A stretch of DNA of 64,000 nt, taken from contig CAVSND010000019.1 in assembly GCA_963729215.1 (NCBI GenBank), positions 124,001 to 188,000 on the forward strand, written 5' to 3'. Under the pieces are notes generated by a model. The model saw only the letters and a program-made list of their open reading frames with translations. It did not search any database and was not told the DNA's origin. This stretch comes from CAVQJU01 sp963729215. Lineage in GTDB: Bacteria > Acidobacteriota > Vicinamibacteria > Vicinamibacterales > CAVVIG01. Made by a program: the position numbers and the translations under genes. Positions 18,504 to 26,910 of the stretch are shown one piece after another; the stretch's first letter is position 1, and the number at the start of each line of letters is the position of its first letter.

Positions 18504-18938
18504 GTGGAGGCCAACCTGCTGCAGTTAATGCGCGGGATCCTGTATCCGGCTTCGAACGTCATCTTCGCGGCGCAGGAAGATCTCAGCAAGCAGCCCGCGC
18601 CGCCCGACGCGTCGACGTCCCCGAACCCGCTGACCACTACCTACGGCGGGTGGCAGGCCGTGGAGAACGCCGCCCTGGCGCTGTCGGAGTCCGCGAACTT
18701 GGTCATGATGCCGGGCCGGATGTGCTCGAACGGCAAGCCCGTTCCGATCGGCCGCGCCGACTGGGTCAAGGATGTCCAGAAGCTTCGAGAGGCCGGCCGG
18801 GCGGCGTACGCGGCCGCGAAGAAGAAGGACACCGAAGCCATGGTGGACGTGAGCGGGACCATTTCAGACGCGTGTTCGGCCTGCCACGACGTGTATCGCG
18901 AAAAGAAGGGCGGAATCCAGGACCGCTGTCTGCCGTGA
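18504..18938 (+). CDS. Cytochrome c'-like haem protein, copy 4, N-terminus unclear
   Basis: At least 144 residues in frame from GTG 18504: VEANLLQLMRGILYPASNVI, a WQAVENAALALSESANLVMM helix, PGRMCSNGKPVPIGRADWVK and the C-terminal haem motif CSACHDVYREKKGG. It is more distant from the other copies but keeps their order of helices. No signal peptide is present in this frame; one indel in the Pro-rich DNA just upstream would restore the expected export signal and linker. It lies between two TonB receptor genes and just before candidate operator D. Confidence 0.65.
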   Translation: MEANLLQLMRGILYPASNVIFAAQEDLSKQPAPPDASTSPNPLTTTYGGWQAVENAALALSESANLVMMPGRMCSNGKPVPIGRADWVKDVQKLREAGRAAYAAAKKKDTEAMVDVSGTISDACSACHDVYREKKGGIQDRCLP

Positions 18939-18944
18939 CCGGCG

Positions 18945-18975
18945 GTCACTTCCGGTCAATGACCCGTCACTAACC
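18945..18975 (+). promoter_or_regulatory. Candidate operator D, phased repeats
   Basis: GGTCACTTCCGGTCAATGACC followed by CGTCACTAACCGG gives three related half-sites, the last two 11 bases apart, 95 bases before the receptor start at 19070. It closely matches operator C (GACCCGTCACT shared). Confidence 0.5.
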
Positions 18976-19069
18976 GGTAACAGCCCTACAGGTGACCCCT
19001 CGGATGGATTGATCAGTGCGGGCGCGGTGTTAACGTCCCGCGACCGTAAGTCCAACAGAGGAAAACCTG

Positions 19070-21503
19070 ATGAGATTGAGCGCACGTCGAGTGTGGCAGT
19101 GTGCGCCGGCCGTTCTGGCCGGCGTGTGGTTCGTTACTGGACTGGCGCAGGCCGGTCAGGCGCCCCAAGGATCGGGCGCCGGCGCGTTGGCCGGGTCGGT
19201 CGCCGTCAGGCAGAGCGGACAGCCAGTGCCCGGTGCGGTCGTGAGCCTGGAGGGCACGCCCCTCACGGCCGTGGTCAACACGACCGGCCGGTTCCGCATC
19301 GATAACGTCCCGCCCGGGTTCGTGATGGTGGTCGTCCGGGCCCCCGGGTTCCTCGACGCCCACGCGGGCGCGATTGAAGTGAAGGCCGGGGACACCGCCC
19401 AGATTAACGTCGAACTGGACGTCACGCCGAATTTCATGGAGCGCGTGCAGGTGACCGCCACCAAGACACCGCTCAGCATCGGCGACGTGCCGGCGCAGAC
19501 GGACATCATCGATCGCTCGGTGATCGAAAGCCGCGGCGATCTGACGCTCACCCAGGCTATCAGCCACGTACCGGGCGCCGTCGTCAGTACCGCAGCTCGG
19601 CATCTTCGAATCAGTCATGCTGCGCGGGATGCCACGCGGCGATCCCGAATTCACCAATACGCTCCTGCTCATCGACGGGGTGCCACAGGCGACCTCGAGG
19701 AACGGCTCACGCGTGATCGGCCTGACCATCAACGACGCCACCAACATAGAAGTTGTCCGCGGCCCCAACTCGGCGCTCTTCGGCCGGACCGCGATCGGCG
19801 GCTCCGTGAACATCCTGACCGCCAACCCGACGGCGAAGCCCGAGTTCAACGTCGATTTCACCGGCGGCCAGCAGGGCACGGCGAAAGGCCTGGCCCGCGT
19901 CTCGGGGCCGCTCTCCAACTGGGGCGGCTTCTACGCGTCGATCGGCAAGGAGCGGAATACCGGCTATTTCGATACGAAGACGGGCGGTGATTACTCGGAC
20001 GGCAACACGGCGGTCTTCGGCAAGCTGACGTTCTCGCCGAACCCCAAATCGTTCGGCAGCGTGAGCTTCAACCACGTCGACTCGGACAACAGCACACCGA
20101 CCAACGAGCCGATCATGGAAGGGCAGCTGCTGCACATTTTCGATCCCCGATTCGACCGGCTGACCAACTTCAACATCCCGGGCCCGAACTATCACCAGGG
20201 CGAGAGCCGCTTCACGTTCAACTACACCTGGCAATTCGCGCCAACAGCCCGCATCGTCGAGGTATTCGGCTACCGCGACGTCCAGCAGCAATTCATTCAT
20301 GACGGCGACTTCATCGGATCGCCGTTCGATCCGGTTGCGAACACAGTGATGATGTACCCGTTCGACCAGGACCTGAAGGAGAAGATCGCCTACGAAGAGC
20401 TACGGGCGGAGTTCACGCCGAAGATCGGCAACGTCAAGAACTCGCTGATCGTCGGCGGTTCCTACGAGCACACAGGTGGCACGCTGGCGTCCGACTTCCT
20501 GTTCACGGACGAAGAGAACGAGGGAATCCCGATCAACTACCTCAACCCGGTCATCCCGCCTGAATCGGAGTGGCAGCACGACGTCCAGCCGCTGCGGACG
20601 TATCACCTCGGCGTCACGGGACTCTTCGCGCAGTACATGATCGCGCCGCACCCGCGCTGGGTGTTCACCGGCGGCGGCCGCTACGACCACATGTCGCTCG
20701 ACAACCAGCGCGGCAGCGACCCCGTGGCCGAGGACACGTTCAGCGCGTTCAGCCCGAAGCTGAGCGCGACCTACCGGCTGCTCGGCCCGGAAACAGCCGG
20801 CCGGCCTTCCGTCAACGTCTACGGCGCCTATTCGCAGGCCTTCCTTCCGCCCCGCGCGGCGAGCAGCCTGACGCCGGCCAACGTCGTGGTTAAGCTCCAG
20901 CCCGAAAACATCTCGAACAGCGAAGTAGGGTTGAAAGGCAACGTCGCCAACGGCCGGGTGTCGTTCGAGGCGACCTATTTCCATATGCTCGAAGACGGTG
21001 TCGTGTTGAGCCAGCGGCAGGGACCGTTCTTCTTCCCGACCAACGCCGGCGAGCTCCGTTACGACGGCGTTGAAACCGGGCTGAGCGTGGACATCACGCC
21101 GAAGGTGTCGGCCTATGTGAACGCGTCGTTCTACCACAGCCGCTTCGGCGACTTCGTCATCGAGAGCGAGGACGGCGACGAAGTGCTGACGGGCAACGGG
21201 CTGCCGATCGCGCCGGACTACGTCATCAACTGGGGCGCGAGCTTCCGGCCGACGCCGTCCATCGATGCGGTGCTCAACGTCAAGAGCACGAGCGCCGTCG
21301 AAGCCAACCGCGAGAACACGTTCCAGATCGATCCGTATACCCTGGTGGACGCAGCCGTCACCTGGCGGCACGGACCGCTGCGGGCGACGCTGGCGGCGCG
21401 GAATCTGTTCAACGAGGAGTACTACTGGAACGCGGACGGCGAAACGGCCGATCCCGGACGGCCCCGGCAGATACTCTTTACGATCTCGGTGGGCATCAAG
21501 TAG
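19070..21503 (+). CDS. TonB-dependent receptor, frameshifted
   Basis: Outer-membrane receptor of about 810 residues. AGAGGA at 19057-19062 precedes ATG 19070. Order: signal peptide ending LAQAGQA, carboxypeptidase-regulatory-like domain (AGSVAVRQSGQPVPGAVVSL), plug (ERVQVTATKTPLSIGDVPAQ, VMLRGMPRGDPEFTNTLLLI, VVRGPNSALFGRTAIGGSVN) and a barrel whose last strand is RPRQILFTISVGIK. The frame shifts near 19588-19598 with the sense of one extra base; removing one C of TACCG joins VVST to QLGIFESVMLRG. The compact siderophore/vitamin-type barrel differs from the Oar-like receptor upstream. The ligand is unknown. A haem lipoprotein gene follows 48 bases later. Confidence 0.85.
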
Positions 21504-21551
21504 CGGGGGACAGGGCGCTGTTCAAGCTCGGCTTGGTGTAAGGTACTCAGC

Positions 21552-22211
21552 ATGTTCAGTGGACGTGTACGCGTCGCGGCGGTTGCCGGAGTTGCGTATG
21601 CCGCGGTGCTCGTGGCGAGCTGCTCGTCGCCAAAGCCCGCGGCGCCGCCTGCGGCGGCGACGGCCGGCCGCACCGAGATGAAGGCGGTCGTGTCCGTCAA
21701 GGAGTTGATGCGATTCACGATCGATCCGATCTCCGACAACATCTTCGACGCGGTCACTTACGAGTCGACCAGGAAAGGCGTGACCGAGGTGTTCCCAAAA
21801 ACCGACGAGGACTGGGAGAAAGTAAAGATCGGCGCCGTGACGCTGGCCGAAGCGATCTACCTGCTGAAACTTCCGCGGCCGTGGACGCCGCCCGGCGACG
21901 TCAACAACAGCACCGGTCCCAACCCTCCCGAGCTCTCGCCAACGCAGATGCAGGCCAAGCTGGACGCGGATCCCGTTCTGTGGGATGCGAAGATCCAGGC
22001 GCTGCGAAACGTCGCGCTCGAAGTCCTCGAAATCGCGAACAAGAAGGACGTCAAGGAGCTGTTCACGGCCGGTGAAGATCTCGACAAGGCGTGCGAGTCC
22101 TGCCACCTGGAATACTGGTATCCCGGCGATCGCAAGGCCGTTGAAGAGGACGAACGGCAGCGAGCCCGGATCGAGAAGTCCGAAATCAGGAGCCGGAAAC
22201 CAAGGAAGTAG
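21552..22211 (+). CDS. Cytochrome c'-like haem lipoprotein, copy 5
   Basis: A 219-residue lipoprotein, intact in one frame. The signal ends VLVASC, followed by SSPKPAAPPAA, AVVSVKELMRFTIDPISDNI, the TDEDWEKVKIGAVTLAEAIY helix, NNSTGPNPPELSPTQMQAKL and haem motif CESCHLEYWYP, then a charged tail rich in Arg/Lys/Glu. It is closest to copies 2 and 3. It follows the receptor at 19070, repeating the receptor-then-haem-lipoprotein order seen elsewhere in this region. Confidence 0.78.
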   Translation: MFSGRVRVAAVAGVAYAAVLVASCSSPKPAAPPAAATAGRTEMKAVVSVKELMRFTIDPISDNIFDAVTYESTRKGVTEVFPKTDEDWEKVKIGAVTLAEAIYLLKLPRPWTPPGDVNNSTGPNPPELSPTQMQAKLDADPVLWDAKIQALRNVALEVLEIANKKDVKELFTAGEDLDKACESCHLEYWYPGDRKAVEEDERQRARIEKSEIRSRKPRK

Positions 22212-22396
22212 GTTGAAGGTGCGTCCATGTGCTCCTCATCAACTCACGCCCAGACCTGATCCGACGACCACTTGAGCCGCAGCGATCGGCGGCCTGCACA
22301 GCCTGAATGTCTCGTATCCGGACGCTTCTTTGCCTGCCGGTTTCCCGTAAGTTTTCCTCAGGGAACGGATGTAAGCTCGCGTCGGAGCCGATCGTT

Positions 22397-22560
22397 CGCA
22401 CCACGCGCGTCGTGTTTGACGGGAATGGGAAAATGTGATTTTCGCACTGTTCCTTGGCACGGTATTCCGGTCAGCGTGGAACAACGTCGATGCGCACCAC
22501 GCGCGCCGTGCTTTAACAGGAGATCGAAAAATGATCCCGAAGCTTGCACTGTTCCTTGGC
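22397..22560 (+). repeat. Direct repeat of a gene leader and start region
   Basis: Two related copies, 22397-22458 and 22493-22560, share CGCACCACGCGCG, an ATG-containing A-rich stretch and GCACTGTTCCTTGGC. The second holds the ribosome site and first codons of the lipoprotein gene at 22531; the first is a decayed copy, in which ATG is followed at once by a stop. This looks like a local duplication of the gene's 5' end. The rest of 22212-22530 shows no gene. Confidence 0.65.
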
Positions 22561-22826
22561 GGGAGTGTTGTATTCCTGTCCGCGTGTAACAGCGCCGTTG
22601 AAAAACAGCCGGCGACCCCCCAGACGAGTGCTCCCGGCGCCGGCCGCGCCTGCCGGGCCTGCCGTGGTGCCGGTCGTGAGCGTCAATGCCCTGATGGTGA
22701 CGTGGATCGACAACTCGGGGCACGTACTCTGGAACGTCGAGCGGCCCGGACGCGCTCCGAAGAAGGACGCGGACTGGCTGGAGATCCAGGAGACACGCCA
22801 CGGAGCTCGGCCGCGGCGGTACCGGG
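22531..22826 (+). pseudogene. Cytochrome c'-like lipoprotein copy 6, N-terminal part
   Basis: ATG 22531, preceded by AGGAGA (22518-22523), starts a lipoprotein signal (LALFLGGSVVFLSAC). After one extra base near 22640 the frame continues PVVSVNALMVTWIDNSGHVL, then KKDADWLEIQE; a further extra A near 22793 gives HATEL. The expected middle of the protein is missing: sequence passes directly into alkaline phosphatase. The C-terminal haem end of the same family reappears at 23535. It is either a gene disrupted by recombination or a chimeric consensus. Confidence 0.6.
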
Positions 22827-23534
22827 TGGGCCACCGGTTTCAAGACGAGCAACGGGCGCATCTCCTCGATCGCCGGCACAGGCGCGACAGTCACACGCCA
22901 CACGACGATTCTCGAGCTCGCTCAAAAGAACGGCCTGCTGACTGGAAACGTCTCGACGGCCGAGATCACTGACGCCACTCCGGCCGTGCTCGATTCGCAC
23001 ATCAACGATCGCGGGTTTCAGGGCCCGGCCGACATGGCCAACTGCGGCCCTTCCAAGAAGGATGCAGTTCCGCCGGGCCCGGGGTCGATTGCCGAGCAGA
23101 GCGTGGACCACATGGTCAACGTGATCCTGGGCGGCGGCCGCGCCCGCTTCAATCAGCTGATCACGGGCGGGCCGGATGTCGGCAAGACCTTGATTCAAGT
23201 CGGCGGCACGGGCAAGGCCGACGTCGTGGGTGGATGAAGCCGCCGCTCTGCAGGCGGCCCAGGGCAAACACATCCTCGGGCTGTTCAACAACGGCAACAT
23301 GTCGCTCGAGTGGTCCGGCCTCCAGGCGGCGCCGTCGCCCGGCTCGGGACTCCCCGGCGGCCAGTCGTGTGTGGAAAACCAGCGTCCGGCCAACGAGCCT
23401 TCGCTTGCCGACATGACGACGAAGACGCACGACAGGCTCGACGATGACGGCCGTGGGCGGGCCATGGATGCGGCTTCCCGCATCGAAAGAGCGCGGGTTC
23501 TTCCTGCAGGTCGAAGGTGCGTCCATCGAAAAGC
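22827..23534 (+). pseudogene. Alkaline phosphatase internal fragment
   Basis: The translated pieces match the middle of PhoA-type alkaline phosphatases: WATGFKTSNGRISSIAGTGA, LTGNVSTAEITDATPAVLDS, CGPSKKDAVPPGPGSIAEQS, VILGGGRARFNQ, HILGLFNNGNMSLEW, CVENQRPANEPSLADMTTK and GFFLQVEGASIEKQ. The N-terminal nucleophile region and the C-terminal metal-site region are both absent. Frame changes near 23218 and 23440-23480 are again +1. Short segments such as GGTGKADVVWVDEAA and RAMDAAS fit the surrounding cytochrome as well as PhoA, so the two genes may be interleaved. It cannot encode an active enzyme as written. Confidence 0.7.
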
Positions 23535-23660
23535 AAGAACCTGGAAGCGCTCGTGAAGGCGAACGGCCAGCTCGTCGAGGCGTGCGAAGGTTGCCACAAG
23601 GAATTCAAGCCCGAGCTCCCCTCGGAAGGGATCAAACATCATCCGCCGCACGAGTCCTGA
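23535..23660 (+). pseudogene. Cytochrome c'-like lipoprotein copy 6, C-terminal part
   Basis: In frame to TGA 23660: NLEALVKANGQLVEACEGCH, then KEFKPELPSEG and a His-rich end (KHHPPHES). This is the haem-binding C-terminus expected for the lipoprotein begun at 22531. The junction with phosphatase sequence falls in AAGCAAGAAC, where both genes could share AAGCAAGA. Confidence 0.65.
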
Positions 23661-23841
23661 GCGAGTGTCAGACGCGTTCCTTGACGGGATGTCTGGATAG
23701 CTTGCGCTGCAGGGATCGCCGGTGAATCCCCAGCGGTCGATTGGATTCTGCCTGGGGACAAGCGCCTGCGTCGCGGCGTGGGGAGGGCCGGACGAAACAC
23801 TCTGCTTGCAATGAGGCTCGCGGCGCAGCTTAAATGTCCCG

Positions 23842-24372
23842 ATGCAGCGGATGGATCCCGTGACGGACATGTACCAGAAGCAGCTGGATCTGGTCGAACA
23901 CCACCTGGTGAGCCTGGCGGAGGCGATGCCCGCCGACAAGTACGACTTCCGTCCGGCGGCGGGATCGTTCGATGGCGTGCGCACGTTCGGCGAGCAGATC
24001 AAACATGCGGCGACGATGATCTACATGACGGCGGCGATTGTGCTCGAGGAGAAGTCGCCCTTCGGCCCGGGCACGAACGACAACGGGCCGGACGGCGTGC
24101 AGGGGAAAGCCCCGATTGTCGAATACCTGCGGAATTCCATCGCCTACGCGCGGACGGCGATGGCCTCGCTCAACGAGAAGAACCAGCTGGACCCGCTGCG
24201 CACGTATTTCGGGTCGCAGCCGCGCGTGGCCGTCGCGGCCGGCATCGCGTTCCACAGCTACGACCACTACGGGCAGCTCGTCGTATACGCCCGCATGAAC
24301 GGCATCGCGCCGCCCGCAAGCCGGCGTCAGCCGCAGCGTCCGCTTTCAAGCGGACGTCCGCCGGCCGGCTGA
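23842..24372 (+). CDS. DinB family protein
   Basis: A 176-residue cytoplasmic four-helix-bundle protein. DinB landmarks are LDLVEHHLVSLAEAMPADKY, a first metal-type His, FGEQIKHAATMIY (second His) and AFHSYDHYGQLVVYARMNGI (third His region). DinB-fold proteins often bind a divalent metal and some act as thiol transferases; the substrate here is unknown. ATG 23842 is taken, and ATG 23851 is an alternative. The last 15 codons and the stop (24370-24372) lie within GTAGCG-type palindromes, so the C-terminus was probably extended by repeat insertion. Confidence 0.82.
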   Translation: MQRMDPVTDMYQKQLDLVEHHLVSLAEAMPADKYDFRPAAGSFDGVRTFGEQIKHAATMIYMTAAIVLEEKSPFGPGTNDNGPDGVQGKAPIVEYLRNSIAYARTAMASLNEKNQLDPLRTYFGSQPRVAVAAGIAFHSYDHYGQLVVYARMNGIAPPASRRQPQRPLSSGRPPAG

Positions 24373-24385
24373 AGCCGGCCGCTAC
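24336..24385. repeat. GTAGCG-type palindrome pair (REP-like)
   Basis: GCGTCCGCTTTCAAGCGGACG (24336-24356) and CCGGCCGGCTGAAGCCGGCC with GCTAC (24361-24385) are palindromes in opposite orientations. The second is the reverse complement of GTAGCG plus a CCGGCTTCAGCCGG stem, as also seen at 34317, 35247 and 51381. The pair covers the 3' end of the DinB gene and precedes a convergent gene, where it may act as a bidirectional terminator. Confidence 0.75.
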
Positions 24386-24397
24386 GTGGTCAACGCG

Positions 24398-24733
24398 CTA
24401 CTTCTTCGGGGCCTCTTTCGCGACGACCTTGACGTTGTACAGCGTCTTGAAGTCGCCGTCCTTCACCGTCGCCGTAATCTGATCGCCGGCCTTCACGGTC
24501 TTGAAGACCTCTTCCTTGTCGGCGGTATAGGACATCGTCATCGCCATCATCCAGCCGGGGACGTTTTCACCATCCACCGTCAGCGACTTGGCCTTTTCGT
24601 CGATCTTCTGGACCACGCCCTTGAAAGCGTGCTCGCCCTTGGCCGTTTGCGCCAGCGCCGGTATCGAAAGCAGCAGCGCGCACAGGCACGCGCCGAGAAT
24701 GACCGTGAGTGGATTCCGTTTAATGTTCGTCAT
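24398..24733 (-). CDS. CusF-like copper-binding periplasmic protein
   Basis: A 111-residue exported protein; GGAGGG lies upstream of ATG 24733. The signal ends ALLLSIPALAQ. The mature OB-like domain has GVVQKIDEKAKSLTVDGENV followed by PGWMMAMTMSYTADKE, the W-x-x-M-x-M copper(I) site of CusF-type proteins, and VKAGDQITATVKDGD. It should bind copper in the periplasm. It lies in a minus-strand trio with a DUF5666-like protein and a cytochrome c. No copper efflux pump is in the window. Confidence 0.82.
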   Translation of the reverse strand: MTNIKRNPLTVILGACLCALLLSIPALAQTAKGEHAFKGVVQKIDEKAKSLTVDGENVPGWMMAMTMSYTADKEEVFKTVKAGDQITATVKDGDFKTLYNVKVVAKEAPKK

Positions 24734-24744
24734 CGAACCCTCCG

Positions 24745-25059
24745 CTATTTGGTCGCGGCTTTCGCCGCGCCGATCTGTACTTCAAGCGCCTCGCTCGAAT
24801 TCTTGGGAACGTCGATCACCACGCGGTCGCCTACCTTCACGTCGGTCATCGCCGCGGCTTTGCCCGCGCGCTCGAACGTCGTTTTGGCGTTGACCGTCAG
24901 TGTTTTCGTTGTCTTGTCGGCCAGCTGCACCGTGATGGACTGCGCGGAGACCTGGGTGACGACGCCGCGGACATGGGCGTTGTTGCCATGCGCGAACGCC
25001 GGAGCGCCGGACGCGAGTACCAGAGCCAGAAGGACGGCGGTCATGGTGAGGTGTTTCAT
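24745..25059 (-). CDS. DUF5666-like periplasmic protein
   Basis: A 104-residue exported protein with a signal ending SGAPAFAHG and a small OB-like beta domain (HVRGVVTQVSAQSITVQLAD, then TLTVNAKTTFERAG and VKVGDRVVIDVP). This pattern fits DUF5666 proteins. It is encoded 11 bases before the CusF-like gene, and its fold resembles it, so the two may act together on metal; that is inference. Confidence 0.7.
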   Translation of the reverse strand: MKHLTMTAVLLALVLASGAPAFAHGNNAHVRGVVTQVSAQSITVQLADKTTKTLTVNAKTTFERAGKAAAMTDVKVGDRVVIDVPKNSSEALEVQIGAAKAATK

Positions 25060-25064
25060 ATGCC

Positions 25065-25694
25065 CTATTCTAAATGATGATGCGGAGTCGGCGACGAAGC
25101 CTCTGGCGTTTCCCCGGCGAGGAACCGTTCATCGTCTTGCTCCTCCTTCAGCTCGTCTGGTGATTTCGGGTTCAGCGCCTGCATGGCCTTGAGGTCGGCG
25201 GGCGTCAGGTCCTTCAGGCGCCGGATGAAGTGCACGAGCTTCCACGTGTCCTCGTCGTCAGCGCGGCCGGAGCCCCAGGCCGGCATGCCGGTCAGCCGTA
25301 TCCCGTTTTCGATAATCCAGTACAACTCGCCATCCGTGAGGTCCTGCGTCGCCGGCAAACGCATGTCGGGCGCTCTGGGATAGAGATTCTGGCCCATCTC
25401 GGTGCGGCCGCTGCCGTCGTTGGCGTGGCAGCCCGCGCAGTGATCGGCGAAGTGCGCGCGGGAGTCCGCCCAGACTTCCGACGAGAACGCGACCGGGTTG
25501 ACGGCGTCGCGCTCGTTCGCCGGCACGGCCCACCGGCGCGCCGTGCGAGCCAGGATGCGCTCGAACAGGCGAGGTTCCTCACGCGCGCTGAAGCCATCGG
25601 AGCGGGCGATCCAGAGCCAGACGCCCGAGAGGACTGCTGCGACGGCGAAGGCCAGCGCGAGCACGACGGCAACGGCACGAGTGGGGCGGGTCAT
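25065..25694 (-). CDS. Membrane-anchored cytochrome c
   Basis: A 209-residue protein with an N-terminal membrane anchor (about residues 8-29) and a class I cytochrome c domain: haem motif CAGCHANDGSG, PRAPDMRLPATQDLTDGELY and axial-Met candidate TGMPAWGSG. Such proteins carry electrons at the outer face of the inner membrane. The C-terminus is acidic and ends in a His-rich PTPHHHLE. It is five bases upstream of the DUF5666-like gene and divergent from the membrane-protein operon at 25857. Confidence 0.85.
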   Translation of the reverse strand: MTRPTRAVAVVLALAFAVAAVLSGVWLWIARSDGFSAREEPRLFERILARTARRWAVPANERDAVNPVAFSSEVWADSRAHFADHCAGCHANDGSGRTEMGQNLYPRAPDMRLPATQDLTDGELYWIIENGIRLTGMPAWGSGRADDEDTWKLVHFIRRLKDLTPADLKAMQALNPKSPDELKEEQDDERFLAGETPEASSPTPHHHLE

Positions 25695-25856
25695 CGTCTA
25701 TTGATATCCATTGATATCCATTATCTGGGCGGCCCGCGTTTTTGCGTGTTTTTTGCGTCGTAACCGCCCTTGTGCGAGTATCTTGGGCGCCTTTCGCCCA
25801 TGTAAACGTTTTATCAGGCTTGTTCGTATGAGCGTACGCGGAGGACCTTCCGGGAG

Positions 25857-26414
25857 ATGCTGCTCGGTTTTGTGAAATGGATCGGGGACACGCCCTGGAG
25901 CGTGGCCCTCCACGAATCGCTCTACGGGTATCCCATTGTCGAATCCATTCACGTCTGGGCGCTCTGCCTGTTCGTCGGCATGGCGGTCGTGCTGGACCTG
26001 CGGCTGACGGGCCTGTCGTTCACGAGCGTTCCCGTTTCACAAATCGCGAAGCGAATCCTGCCATGGACCCAGCTGGGGTTCGTGGTGATGGTGATCAGCG
26101 GCATCCTGTTGTTCTACGCCATCCCCGTGCGGTCGTATCAGAACATCTTCTTCCGCACCAAGCTGGTGCTCCTCGTGCTGGCCGGCATCAACGCGTGGGT
26201 GTTTCATCCGCGAGGGATCAAGTCGTGGGATCGCGATCCGGTGCCGCCCCGGTCCGCACGGTTCGCGGGGTACGCGTCGCTTGTACTGTGGATGACCATC
26301 ATCTTCTGCGGCCGGATGATCGCCTACAACTGGTTCGACTGCGACAAGCCGGAGCAGTCCCACGTCATCAGCATCCTCTCGGGCTGTGAAGCCCGCGAGG
26401 CCGAGGCCCAGTAG
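25857..26414 (+). CDS. DUF6644-like membrane protein 1
   Basis: A 185-residue integral membrane protein with about five helices. It has the family pattern of an N-terminal helix with His then Asp-Leu-Arg (SIHVWALCLFVGMAVVLDLR), GFVVMVISGILLFY, and a later F-x-x-K helix (FFRTKLVLLVLAGINAWVF). The conserved in-membrane His might bind haem b, but no cofactor is proven. First gene of a long plus-strand run. The 160-base gap upstream has a direct repeat TTGATATCCA (25699-25722) and should contain the promoter. Confidence 0.75.
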   Translation: MLLGFVKWIGDTPWSVALHESLYGYPIVESIHVWALCLFVGMAVVLDLRLTGLSFTSVPVSQIAKRILPWTQLGFVVMVISGILLFYAIPVRSYQNIFFRTKLVLLVLAGINAWVFHPRGIKSWDRDPVPPRSARFAGYASLVLWMTIIFCGRMIAYNWFDCDKPEQSHVISILSGCEAREAEAQ

Positions 26415-26423
26415 GGGACGCGC

Positions 26424-26900
26424 ATGTTGTGGGAGTTTGCCAGGTGGTCCGAGGCCACATCGCTCGGTGTGGCCATTCGGAACTCGCAGTACGCGTTTCC
26501 GATCATCGAATACTTCCATCTCGCCGCGCTCGCGGTGATTGGCGGCGCGGTGCTCATCGTGGACATGCGGATGCTGGGGCTCGGACTGCGCGAGACGCCC
26601 GTGCCGCAGCTGGCCCGGGATGCGCAGCCGTGGATGATCGGCAGCCTCATCGTGATGCTCGTCTCGGGTATCTCGCTCTACACCTCCGAGGCGACGAAGT
26701 GTTACGCGAGCCCCGCCTTCTGGATCAAGATGGTCGCGCTCGTGCTCGCGCTCCTGTTCACGTTCACCGTGCGCCGGAAGGTGTCGCTGGCGGATCAGGT
26801 GCAGGTATCGCCCGGGACGAGCAAGTCCGTCGCGCTCGTGTCCCTGGGATTGTGGTTTGCGGTCGCGTGGGGCGGCCGCTGGATCGGGTTTGGCGGATAG
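26424..26900 (+). CDS. DUF6644-like membrane protein 2
   Basis: A 158-residue membrane protein starting at ATG 26424, nine bases after the previous stop. It repeats the fold of its neighbour: EYFHLAALAVIGGAVLIVDM-R, IGSLIVMLVSGISLYTS and PAFWIKMVALVLALLFTFTV-RR. Together the two proteins look like an ancient duplication and may form a heterodimer. Function unknown. Confidence 0.72.
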   Translation: MLWEFARWSEATSLGVAIRNSQYAFPIIEYFHLAALAVIGGAVLIVDMRMLGLGLRETPVPQLARDAQPWMIGSLIVMLVSGISLYTSEATKCYASPAFWIKMVALVLALLFTFTVRRKVSLADQVQVSPGTSKSVALVSLGLWFAVAWGGRWIGFGG

Positions 26901-26910
26901 GAGTCTCTCG

